NCBI RefSeq assembly: GCF_028021195.1
Contig: NZ_CP115668.1
Location: forward strand, 1,178,001-1,242,000
Source of the DNA: Cutibacterium equinum
Lineage (GTDB): Bacteria; Actinomycetota; Actinomycetes; Propionibacteriales; Propionibacteriaceae
Direction: 5' to 3'
DNA length: 64,000 nucleotides
Both the position numbers and the translations under genes were made by a program. Positions 1 to 7,360 of the stretch are shown one piece after another. Numbering within the stretch: position 1 is the stretch's first letter; every line of letters starts with the position of its first letter. Below the pieces are notes generated by a model that saw only the letters and a program-made list of their open reading frames with translations, made no database searches and had not been told where the DNA came from.

Positions 1-2
1 AG

Positions 3-1490
3 AAGGCCAGTAGCTTCACGGGCAGACCGATGATTCACGTCTGTGAGGCCATGGCTTCACAGATCGGAGAGTCGGTGACCGTCGATGACGTGCGTCATCA
101 ACTCCTCACGATGGTCTCGACCTTCAATCGGGAGCGCGATGTGCCATGGTGTCCGGGAGTGCTGGACCTGCTGACCCAGATCCGCCAGGCCGGTATCCCC
201 ATGGCCATCGTCACAGGATCGCCGCGCGCTGTCGTCGAGCCGGTGCTTGAGGCCATGCGCGAGGGTATTGGCAACCCCTTCGACACTGTCGTGACCGCCG
301 ATGATGTCACTGAGGACACGGCCAAACCGGCTCCAGGCCCGTATCTGCTGGCCGCCGAGAGACTTGGCGTCGACATCGCCAACTGTCTGGTGATCGAGGA
401 TTCCCCTGCGGGGACAACCTCAGCGACGACCGCCGGGGCTGCGGTGCTCACCGTGGACGGACTGGCTGAGGTCGGACCCGGCCCACGGCGTGTTCACCGT
501 CCCAATCTGGCTGGCCTGTCGCTGGCTGACATGATCACCTTGTGGCACCTGGCCGACGAGCCTGCAGCCCCGGTGGCCAATGGTGGCGGTGGAGTCCTGC
601 GGGCTGGGGAACGGATCACCCTCACCGATCCCAAGGGGCGCAAACACTCGATCGTCCTGCAGTCGGGTGGCATCTTCCACACCACCAAGGGTGCGGTGCG
701 CCACGACGACCTCATTGGTGGGCCTCAGGGAGTCGTCGTCACCTCCGTCGGCGGCCTGGAGTTCCTGGCCATGCGGCCGATTCTCAGCGAGTTCACCGTC
801 TCGATGCCGCGCGAGGCCGCCATCATTTATCCCAAGGAGGCCGCCCAGATCACGATGTGGGCCGACATCTTCCCCGGGGCCCGAGTACTCGAGGCGGGAG
901 TCGGGTCGGGCGGACTGTCGATCCCACTGCTGCGCGCCATCGGGCCGAATGGACGCCTGTATTCCTACGAGAGGCGTCAGGAGTTCGCTGACGTCGCACG
1001 CAAGAACGTTGAATCCTTCTATGGTGAGGTGCCGTCCACCTGGGACCTCAACGTGTGTGACCTCGTGGCCGGCATCACGTCCGAGCCGATTGACCGCGCC
1101 ATCCTCGACATGCTCGCCCCGTGGGAGTGCGTCGAGACGGTTGGCAAGGTGTTGGTTCCGGGCGGAGTGCTGTGCTGCTATGTCGCCACCACAACTCAGA
1201 TGGGTCTGGTCATGGACACCCTCCGTGCCGACGGTGGGTGGACCGAGCCTCAAGCCACCGAGACCACGACCCGGGACTGGCACGCTGAGGGGCTGGCCAT
1301 TCGTCCGGCTCACGGTACGACGGGCCACACCGGCTTCCTCGTCATCTCGCGGCGTCTTGCTCCTGGCGTGACGGCACCGATACGCAAGCGTCGCCCTGCT
1401 CCGGGTGCTTACGGGCCTGACTACCACGGCCCTCGGCCACGCAACATCACCGAGCACGACCAGTGGCGCTTGCCGAAGGAGGAGAAGTGA
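3..1490 (+). CDS. trmI: HAD phosphatase - tRNA (adenine-58-N1)-methyltransferase fusion, 5' end cut by window edge
   Basis: One reading frame is open from the left edge to the stop at 1490. The N-terminal part (to about base 560) is the cap and core of a HAD hydrolase: it has VTGSPRAV (motif II) and VIEDSPAGTTSA (motif IV), while the DxD motif must lie upstream of the window. After a short linker rich in Pro, Ala and Gly, the rest is a full-length TrmI (about 300 residues). It has the N-terminal beta-barrel and an AdoMet methyltransferase fold with GARVLEAGVGSG and DMLAPWE. TrmI makes m1A58 in the T-loop of tRNA. The two activities are normally separate neighbouring genes in actinobacteria. 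A GTG at 573 in the linker could start a separate TrmI, but no good ribosome site precedes it. The first ATG in the window (30) lies inside the HAD domain, so the gene is treated as 5'-partial. Confidence 0.88.
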   Translation, partial: KASSFTGRPMIHVCEAMASQIGESVTVDDVRHQLLTMVSTFNRERDVPWCPGVLDLLTQIRQAGIPMAIVTGSPRAVVEPVLEAMREGIGNPFDTVVTADDVTEDTAKPAPGPYLLAAERLGVDIANCLVIEDSPAGTTSATTAGAAVLTVDGLAEVGPGPRRVHRPNLAGLSLADMITLWHLADEPAAPVANGGGGVLRAGERITLTDPKGRKHSIVLQSGGIFHTTKGAVRHDDLIGGPQGVVVTSVGGLEFLAMRPILSEFTVSMPREAAIIYPKEAAQITMWADIFPGARVLEAGVGSGGLSIPLLRAIGPNGRLYSYERRQEFADVARKNVESFYGEVPSTWDLNVCDLVAGITSEPIDRAILDMLAPWECVETVGKVLVPGGVLCCYVATTTQMGLVMDTLRADGGWTEPQATETTTRDWHAEGLAIRPAHGTTGHTGFLVISRRLAPGVTAPIRKRRPAPGAYGPDYHGPRPRNITEHDQWRLPKEEK

Positions 1491-1557
1491 CACATGGGGG
1501 CCGCTGACCACGGCGGGGTCGTGTAGCCGAGGATCTCAACGTCACGAGTCAGTCACG

Positions 1558-1592
1558 CCTGGGGCCGGTGGATCATGTCCACCGGCCCCAGG
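1558..1592. terminator. Bidirectional hairpin terminator between convergent genes
   Basis: A perfect 15-bp stem (cctggggccggtgga and its complement) closes a 5-base loop (tcatg). It lies between the stops of the HAD-TrmI gene and the DUF3054 gene, which face each other. There is no clear U tract on either side, so calling it a terminator rests on stem strength and position. Confidence 0.75.
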
Positions 1593-1595
1593 CCG

Positions 1596-1988
1596 TCACG
1601 CTCGCCGTCCCTTACGTCGTGCTGCTGTGATCCACATCGTCACAGCTCGCCAACCGATGAGGGTGAGAGCCAGGAAGCCTGCCGTCACGAGGATGAAGGA
1701 GACGGCCACTCCCTGGTGCGTGAAGTGGCGAACCGCCATTCCCACGATGAGGGTCGATGCCCACACAACCAGTCCAGCCACCCAGCGCTGTGCTGGGACA
1801 CGAGCCATCACGACGATCACCCAACCGACGGTCAGCCCCAGTACGAAGGGAGTGCATGTTCGCAACAGACCGCCGGGGGAGAGAGGTTCTCCATGGCTGG
1901 CCCGTCCAATCGTCGCGAAGAGGACCACGCAGAAGATGTCGGCGAGGAGAGCACGGCGCACTGCGGGAGACGCCATGTCGTTGCTCAT
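1596..1988 (-). CDS. DUF3054 family membrane protein
   Basis: This 130-residue protein has four predicted membrane helices and a basic C-terminal tail, and it matches the actinobacterial DUF3054 family by its overall pattern. The function of the family is unknown. The ATG overlaps the stop of the upstream YhgE-like gene as ATGA, so the two are almost certainly translationally coupled. It is the last gene of a reverse-strand operon made up of a TetR regulator, an ABC ATPase and a YhgE/Pip protein. Confidence 0.75.
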   Translation of the reverse strand: MSNDMASPAVRRALLADIFCVVLFATIGRASHGEPLSPGGLLRTCTPFVLGLTVGWVIVVMARVPAQRWVAGLVVWASTLIVGMAVRHFTHQGVAVSFILVTAGFLALTLIGWRAVTMWITAARRKGRRA

Positions 1989-4171
1989 CGCGGCCTCACC
2001 GAGAAGGCGAAGTCAGCCGTGGACGTCGAGGTGATCATCGGCGGGTGCAGGTCACGCATGCGGAACAGCTTGTGACGATGGACGAGGGCCAACGTGATGA
2101 TTGTCGAGATGATGAGGATGGCACCCTGGACGGCGAACCCAAGCGCCATCGTCGACATCGGTCCACCTGAGATAAGGACGCGGAAGGCGTCAACGGAGTA
2201 CTTCATGGGCATGACGACGGCCAGCTTTTGATAGACCGACGGCAGCATCGTCACGGGGAAGGTTCCGCCACATGTCGGCAGCTGGAGCACCAGGAGGATG
2301 AGGAAGATGGCTGTCTGTGGCGAGCCGAAGATGAGTCGCATCCAGAAGGCCAGCATCATCCATGACAGTGATGTCAGCGTGACGAAACCGATGAAGTACC
2401 AGGGATGAACCGGGTCGAGACCCAGGGAGAACCAGACGCCGAATGCCATGATGTAAGCACCGAGAAGGGCAATCACGGCCAGTGGTCCGAACCCAACCAA
2501 TGCGATCGACAAGGCGTTGGCCCTACCAGTCATGGCGCGACCGGAGAAGGTGCGCACGACGAGGAAGGTCGAGATGCAGGCAATCCACATGGCGATGGAG
2601 AAGAACATCGGAGCCAGACCACGACCGTAGTACTTCGCGGAGTGTTGGATGGTCTGTTCGACGTCGACCGGGGAGCTCATGACGTTGGCCAGGTTGGTGC
2701 GTTCGTTGTCGGTCATACCAGGAATCTTCTTGGCGCCGCTGTCAAGGCCATCATGGAGCTGTGTTGCTCCCTTTGACAGGGCGTCGGATCCGGCCTTGAG
2801 CTGACCCAGACCATTGCTCAACTGCATGACGCCAGAGGCAATCTCGGGGGCCTTCGCGGTGAAGTCGCGTCCGGCATCGGTGGCGTTGTTGACTGCCTTG
2901 TTGAGATCCTTGGTAGCCGAATCAGCGGTGTCCATGGCGCCGTTGATCTCGTCGAGGCCATTGTTGACCTGCTGCGCGTCGGCGTTGAGACGATTCAGTG
3001 CAGTCTTGGCATTGTCGGCCAGGGTGTCAGCATTCTGCTGATTGAGGCTCAGATTGAGGCCAGCCGAGACATTTGCCACGGTCGCGATATTGGACGACAC
3101 GGTGGTCGTCGATTTTGTGGCGCCGCTGATGTTATGGACCAATGCGATGTAGTCAGGATCGTTGGCAAGTTCAGGGTGCTTGGCAACAAGAGCCGATGCC
3201 TTGCTGGCTGCCCCGTTCACGTCGCGTTGAATCGTGACGACAGAATCTCCATTGGGGTTCTGGAGGGTCGCCGTCGCGGAGACGAGATTACCGGCCTGTT
3301 TCTGCAAGGCGGGAAGGTTCTTCGTCACGTTGTTGATGAGCGGAATCATGGCCGAATTGATGGCCTGGGTGTCGGCCATGACGTTTTGCGCAGCGCCGGT
3401 CATGGCCTGGGCTCCCACTCGAGTCTGGCTGACGGCCATCGACGTCTTGGCCGCTGCCGAATCGGCGTTTGCCAGAGCCGAATTCACCTTGTTGACGGTT
3501 TCGGTGGAGTCACCGACGGCCTTGGTGGCCCCCAGGACCTTGGTATTCATCTCATTGACACCAGCATCGAGGGTCTTCATGCCATTGTCGAGTGTTGCTG
3601 ACCCGTCAGATGCTTTGGTCAATGCCTCCTTGATGGTACCCAGATTGACGAAGAGTGCGTTGAAATAGGTCTCGGAGACACTTTGGTCCAGGGCCTGTTC
3701 CAGGGCTGTCTGAACCTGCGAGGTCAACAGGCCGATGATGAATCCGTTGGCGTCATCACGGTGAAGTTTGAGTGTGGCCCGAGCTGGTTTGAAGTCGCCG
3801 GCCGACACAATGCTCGCCGAGAAGTTCTCGGGTACCTCGATGACCATGAAGTAATCGGCGTCGCGAAGGCCCTGATAGGCCTTGTCATCGTCAGTGCCGA
3901 GGAACTGCCAGTCGAATCGAGGATTCTTCTTCAGCGTGTTCTGGAACTCTTTGCCGCCCTCGACGCTCCGGCCCCCGAACGTAGCTGGCTTGTCATGATT
4001 GACGATCGCGATCTTGATCTTGTCGGTATTGGAATAAAGATCCCAGTTGGCATGTAGGTAAATGCCACCGTACAACAGTGGAATGATGAGAATGAAGATG
4101 AGTCCGAGCTTGGAGCGTCCTTTGAAACGCCGGAACTCGAATTGTACGAGTCTGATAAAACGAGTCAGCAT
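1985..4171 (-). CDS. YhgE/Pip domain membrane protein (ABC-2-like)
   Basis: The 728-residue protein has the YhgE/Pip layout. It starts with a short cytosolic stretch and one membrane helix (about residues 20-42). A long extracellular region follows, rich in Ala, Ser, Asn and Thr with helical heptad-like character (about 45-500), and then a C-terminal block of five or six membrane helices. The family includes the lactococcal phage infection protein Pip and ABC-2-like permeases. It lies 3 nt downstream of an ABC ATPase gene, so the pair may work as an exporter, and a TetR repressor heads the operon. The substrate cannot be told from sequence; heterologous exporters of this design often handle lipids, peptides or cell-wall parts. 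The membrane assignment is firm, the transport role is inferred. Confidence 0.82.
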   Translation of the reverse strand: MLTRFIRLVQFEFRRFKGRSKLGLIFILIIPLLYGGIYLHANWDLYSNTDKIKIAIVNHDKPATFGGRSVEGGKEFQNTLKKNPRFDWQFLGTDDDKAYQGLRDADYFMVIEVPENFSASIVSAGDFKPARATLKLHRDDANGFIIGLLTSQVQTALEQALDQSVSETYFNALFVNLGTIKEALTKASDGSATLDNGMKTLDAGVNEMNTKVLGATKAVGDSTETVNKVNSALANADSAAAKTSMAVSQTRVGAQAMTGAAQNVMADTQAINSAMIPLINNVTKNLPALQKQAGNLVSATATLQNPNGDSVVTIQRDVNGAASKASALVAKHPELANDPDYIALVHNISGATKSTTTVSSNIATVANVSAGLNLSLNQQNADTLADNAKTALNRLNADAQQVNNGLDEINGAMDTADSATKDLNKAVNNATDAGRDFTAKAPEIASGVMQLSNGLGQLKAGSDALSKGATQLHDGLDSGAKKIPGMTDNERTNLANVMSSPVDVEQTIQHSAKYYGRGLAPMFFSIAMWIACISTFLVVRTFSGRAMTGRANALSIALVGFGPLAVIALLGAYIMAFGVWFSLGLDPVHPWYFIGFVTLTSLSWMMLAFWMRLIFGSPQTAIFLILLVLQLPTCGGTFPVTMLPSVYQKLAVVMPMKYSVDAFRVLISGGPMSTMALGFAVQGAILIISTIITLALVHRHKLFRMRDLHPPMITSTSTADFAFSVRPR

Positions 4172-4174
4172 GCG

Positions 4175-5086
4175 TTATCTCCGAGGGGAGTCATCGGGGC
4201 GGTCATTTTCCGTTGGTGGGTCGGTCTCGGGTTCTTCATCGGGCACGGGGTCAAGTGGGGTGTCATCCACAGGTTCTGCGTCCTCCTCGTCATTCGCGAG
4301 AGGAATTTGCGTCACCTCCGGGGCCTCCGGGTCATGGGACGTGCCGTCGGTATCCTTGTCCCCATGAATGTCGGTCACCGCTCGGCCTCGGTTGTGGGCC
4401 GGCAATCTGACGTCGAGGGACCCGGGCGGGGCCATGTCGTCATCCACTGTCGCAGCGATGATGGTCGAGGCGTCGAGCTCGGTGAGCTTCGAGAACAATT
4501 CGAACAACAATCGCTGTTGGTTGTGTGGCACCATGACGTCGGCATCGTCGATGACGACAACCTTGGTCTCCCTCAGCATGGCCAGAGCCACTGACGCCAC
4601 AGCACGCTCAATGGCTTCGAGCTGCTCGAACTCTCGGGATCGGTCAATGCGAAAACCAACGATTTCCTCGATCTGACGCACCCTGCTCTCGGCTGTCTTG
4701 AGGTTGACGGCGTCAAGGTGGCAGCGTTCGGCAACGGATTCGTTGAGGGTCAGGCGATCTTCGGGAACAACGTAATCGGCGATACGAGCCACGGATGTGC
4801 GTTGAATGGCGCGATAGGGCTCGGCCATTGCGTCAATGCCGTCAATGACCAGGGTTCCGCGCGTCCTGCGGAATCGTCCACACAAGGCCAGCAGCAAGGC
4901 TGACTTTCCGGCGCCAGCCGGGCCGTGAATGACGGCGAGCTGACGCGGCGCGAGGTCCATGTCGAGAGGCCCGAAGATCATCCCTTGCCGCCCCTGGGCG
5001 GTCAGGTCGCGGGCGTGGAGCACCACTCCCGAGGCGTCCTCGAGGGCCTGGGTGTCGACCGGAGGACGTTTCGAGGAACGTATCAC
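4175..5086 (-). CDS. ABC transporter ATP-binding protein with degenerate signature and Walker B motifs
   Basis: This is a 303-residue ATPase. Walker A is clear (GPAGAGKS, about residues 51-58). The region that should hold the LSGGQ signature reads EQLEAIERA. Walker B is VVVIDDAD, with Asp where the catalytic Glu is expected, so hydrolysis may be weak or the family unusual. A negatively charged, Pro-rich, probably disordered tail fills the last 60 residues (repeated Asp/Glu and Pro). The gene overlaps the TetR stop by 4 nt and is followed after 3 nt by the YhgE-like membrane protein, its likely partner. Many YhgE neighbours in actinobacteria carry ATPases of this kind. Confidence 0.78.
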   Translation of the reverse strand: MIRSSKRPPVDTQALEDASGVVLHARDLTAQGRQGMIFGPLDMDLAPRQLAVIHGPAGAGKSALLLALCGRFRRTRGTLVIDGIDAMAEPYRAIQRTSVARIADYVVPEDRLTLNESVAERCHLDAVNLKTAESRVRQIEEIVGFRIDRSREFEQLEAIERAVASVALAMLRETKVVVIDDADVMVPHNQQRLLFELFSKLTELDASTIIAATVDDDMAPPGSLDVRLPAHNRGRAVTDIHGDKDTDGTSHDPEAPEVTQIPLANDEEDAEPVDDTPLDPVPDEEPETDPPTENDRPDDSPRR

Positions 5087-5703
5087 TGAAGGAACCCCCT
5101 GATTGAACGTTCGATGACATCGGTTATGACCTGCTGGTCGATGACTGCACTCGCAGCGGAGTATTCCAGAGCGAGCACGTTGACCAAGCTGAGGACGACC
5201 ACTGCGAGACTGCGAGGATTGGCTGCCTCGGTGGATTCGATACGGTCGAGAGCACCGTACTGTGTTGTCGACTCCACCAGTTGAGCGATCCGCTGTTGCT
5301 GCAGTTTCGCGTAGGCCGCCCCGATCTCCTCGTCCCGCAGAGCCAGAGCGCGGAACTCAGCCAGAGCCACCTGCCACGGGGCATCCTCCAAGAGAATTTC
5401 CGTGAGCTTCTTGCTGATCTGCCTCATGGTCTCGTCAGGATCCTCACCGCTTGACAATATGGGGGAGAGGGCATCGACGACGTCCCTCTCGCCACTGGCA
5501 AGTCTTTCGGCGCACACCTGCCCGAACAGATCGGGCTTGGATCCGAAGTTGGAGTACACGGCTCCCTTGGTGAATCCGGCATCCGATGCGATCCGACGCA
5601 GGCTGGCGCCGGCATAGCCGTCCCGTTCAAAGTTTTCGGTGGCGGCGGCGAGTATGCGATTTCTCACCTCATCGTGATGAGGCCTTTCCACTGCGGTGGG
5701 CAT
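5083..5703 (-). CDS. TetR/AcrR family transcriptional regulator
   Basis: The 206-residue protein has an N-terminal TetR helix-turn-helix (RNRILAAATENF, then ASLRRIASDAGFTKGAVYSNF) and an all-helical ligand-binding C-terminus. The ATG at 5703 is chosen because AAGGACG lies about 9 nt before it; a longer open frame upstream lacks support. It is the first gene of the reverse-strand operon with the ABC ATPase and YhgE protein, and overlaps the ATPase start (ATGA). A strong inverted repeat at 5759-5777 in the divergent promoter region is the probable operator, so it likely represses its own operon until a transported or toxic compound binds. Confidence 0.88.
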   Translation of the reverse strand: MPTAVERPHHDEVRNRILAAATENFERDGYAGASLRRIASDAGFTKGAVYSNFGSKPDLFGQVCAERLASGERDVVDALSPILSSGEDPDETMRQISKKLTEILLEDAPWQVALAEFRALALRDEEIGAAYAKLQQQRIAQLVESTTQYGALDRIESTEAANPRSLAVVVLSLVNVLALEYSAASAVIDQQVITDVIERSIRGFLQ

Positions 5704-5758
5704 CACAAGTTGTCGTCCTTCAGATGAGCATGGGGATTGGAGGCAGTACCACTGGCAT

Positions 5759-5777
5759 CGGATACCGATGGTATCCG
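5759..5777. promoter_or_regulatory. Inverted repeat, candidate TetR operator
   Basis: CGGATACC, a gat spacer and GGTATCCG form a perfect 8+3+8 inverted repeat. It lies 56 nt upstream of the TetR start codon and 70 nt upstream of prcB, in the shared divergent promoter region. Size and symmetry fit a TetR dimer site. Its position could also affect prcBA transcription. Confidence 0.5.
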
Positions 5778-5846
5778 CATCGAGGGCTGGGCCCAAATCG
5801 GTCGGCTAGGCTGGAAATCCCCACGACATCCGCCACGAGGAGGGTC

Positions 5847-6686
5847 ATGTCACAGCCGCTGTCCAATCTCGACGAGGGTTACCTCACCGCGAGCACGACC
5901 ACTGATTCGTTTGCCCTGTTGTTGCGGCGGGTGGCCCCTGAACTGCTGCCTCCGACGACGGTGGACACTGGTGTTCCCGAGTTGTTGAGGCACGGCAGGA
6001 CGGCGCTGGCCATCCGTTACGGGGGCGGCGTGGTTGTCGCTGCCGACCTCGGATCGACGATGGCAAGGCATCCAGAACAGCCCGATATTGACCGAATTCT
6101 CAGCACCGATGATCGCTGCGTAATCGCCGTTGCAGGAGCTGCCGGTCTCGCAGGGGAGATGATTCGTCTCTTTGAGGCCGAGGTCGATCACCTTGAGAAG
6201 ATTCAGGGGGAACGCATGAGCATGGATGGTCGAGCTGCGAGGCTGTCGAGTCTGGTGCGTTCGAACGGCACGATGATGGCCCAGGGGATGGCTGTGACTC
6301 CGTTGCTGGCCGGGTGGGATGACCTTGCTCACCGGGGACGTATCTTTTCCTATGACGGAACCGGTGGACGCACCGAGAAGCGCGCCCACGCCTGCGTTGG
6401 GTCGGGGGCTCTCTTCGCCACCGAAATCCTCAATGACAGCTACCGATCCGGGATGGATCGCGACGAAGCCGTCATGCTCGCGATCCGGGCCCTTCACACC
6501 GCCATCAACGACGACACCACCTCGGCGGTGCCCGGGCCAGATCTGTCCCGCGGACTCTACCCAGCCGTCGCCTGTGCCGATGCCACCGGCGTCACGCGGA
6601 TGTCAACCGAGGAAGTTGCGGTGGTGGCGAAGCGGGTCGTCGACGAGATCACGACGCAGACCGATCGTGAGGAGGTCCAGTCATGA
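5847..6686 (+). CDS. prcB: Proteasome beta-subunit homologue, catalytic Thr1 and Lys33 replaced
   Basis: The 279-residue protein aligns along its length with actinobacterial 20S beta subunits: a roughly 50-residue propeptide, then the conserved fold (GGGVVVAADLGST, VGSGALFA, GPDLSRG). In active enzymes the chain after autocleavage begins HG-T-T. Here residues 49-52 read H-G-R-T, so Arg51 occupies Thr1. Asp17 is kept (Asp67), but Lys33 is Arg83. The subunit is therefore predicted to be unable to self-process or hydrolyse peptides in the usual way. ATG 5847 is chosen because GAGGAGGG lies just before it and the product length fits the family. The stop overlaps the prcA start (ATGA). It may still assemble into a barrel with PrcA. 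Confidence 0.85.
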   Translation: MSQPLSNLDEGYLTASTTTDSFALLLRRVAPELLPPTTVDTGVPELLRHGRTALAIRYGGGVVVAADLGSTMARHPEQPDIDRILSTDDRCVIAVAGAAGLAGEMIRLFEAEVDHLEKIQGERMSMDGRAARLSSLVRSNGTMMAQGMAVTPLLAGWDDLAHRGRIFSYDGTGGRTEKRAHACVGSGALFATEILNDSYRSGMDRDEAVMLAIRALHTAINDDTTSAVPGPDLSRGLYPAVACADATGVTRMSTEEVAVVAKRVVDEITTQTDREEVQS

Positions 6687-7360
6687 CACTTCCCGCTTAC
6701 GTCCCGGTGAGCCAGTGGGTGGCCGACCGGGCCAGTTTCGTGTCTGATTCCCTGCGCGACAGTGGTGACGGCGTCGTCGTTGCTCGCTGTGCTGAAGGCA
6801 TCGCCCTGGTTGCCCACCACAGCGAGGCAGATCCTCCCAGAGCCATGCGGTCGATTTCCGAGATCCATGATCGGTTGGCCTTTGCCGGGGTGGGGGTTTT
6901 CCACGAGACCGAGGACCTACGGGTGGCAGGGATCCGATTCGCCGATCTGCGCGCCTACGCCTACGACCGGCTCGACGTCACAGGACGCAGCCTGGCGAGT
7001 ATGTACTCCCGCGTCATCGGCACGCTCTTCGCCCGCCCTGATGTCAAGCCCTACCAGGTCCAGGTGACCGTGGCCGAACTCGGTCTTGTCCCTTCCGAGG
7101 ATCGCTTCCACACCATTTCCTTTGACGGGAGCGTGCGTGTCAGCGTCGATCCCGTCGTCATGGGGGTGGCTCCTGGGCGCTGTGTCAACCTGCCGGACCA
7201 TCCGACGCTGTCCCAGGTTGTTCGGGCTTCGGCCAGCACCCTTGACACTGACCCGGCAAACCTTGAGGTGGGGTTGCTCGATCGTCACGTGTCGACCCGA
7301 CGCCATTTTCGTCGTCTCGACGCTGCCGACGTGCTGGAGACCGACGGTGACGAGTCCTGA
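6683..7360 (+). CDS. prcA: Proteasome alpha-subunit
   Basis: This 225-residue protein matches PrcA of mycobacteria across its length, including the stretch ISEIHDRLAFAGVG, the IRFADLRAYAYDRLDVTGR block and the KPYQVQVTVAE block. The alpha ring forms the gated entrance of the 20S particle and has no catalytic residue. Translation is coupled to prcB by a 4-nt overlap, and the tyrA start lies inside the last 14 nt. No gene for the ring ATPase (Mpa/ARC), Pup, Dop or PafA is next to it. The N-terminus (MTLPAYVPVSQW) resembles the gating peptide of other PrcA proteins. Confidence 0.9.
   Translation: MTLPAYVPVSQWVADRASFVSDSLRDSGDGVVVARCAEGIALVAHHSEADPPRAMRSISEIHDRLAFAGVGVFHETEDLRVAGIRFADLRAYAYDRLDVTGRSLASMYSRVIGTLFARPDVKPYQVQVTVAELGLVPSEDRFHTISFDGSVRVSVDPVVMGVAPGRCVNLPDHPTLSQVVRASASTLDTDPANLEVGLLDRHVSTRRHFRRLDAADVLETDGDES

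Noticed and set aside
420-1511. 363-codon reverse open frame opposite HAD-TrmI
   Set aside because: No domain or signal; it lies opposite a confident gene and is explained by codon bias.
5586-5846. Longer prcB start upstream of ATG 5847
   Set aside because: It would run through the TetR gene and operator; the GAGGAGGG site and family length support 5847.
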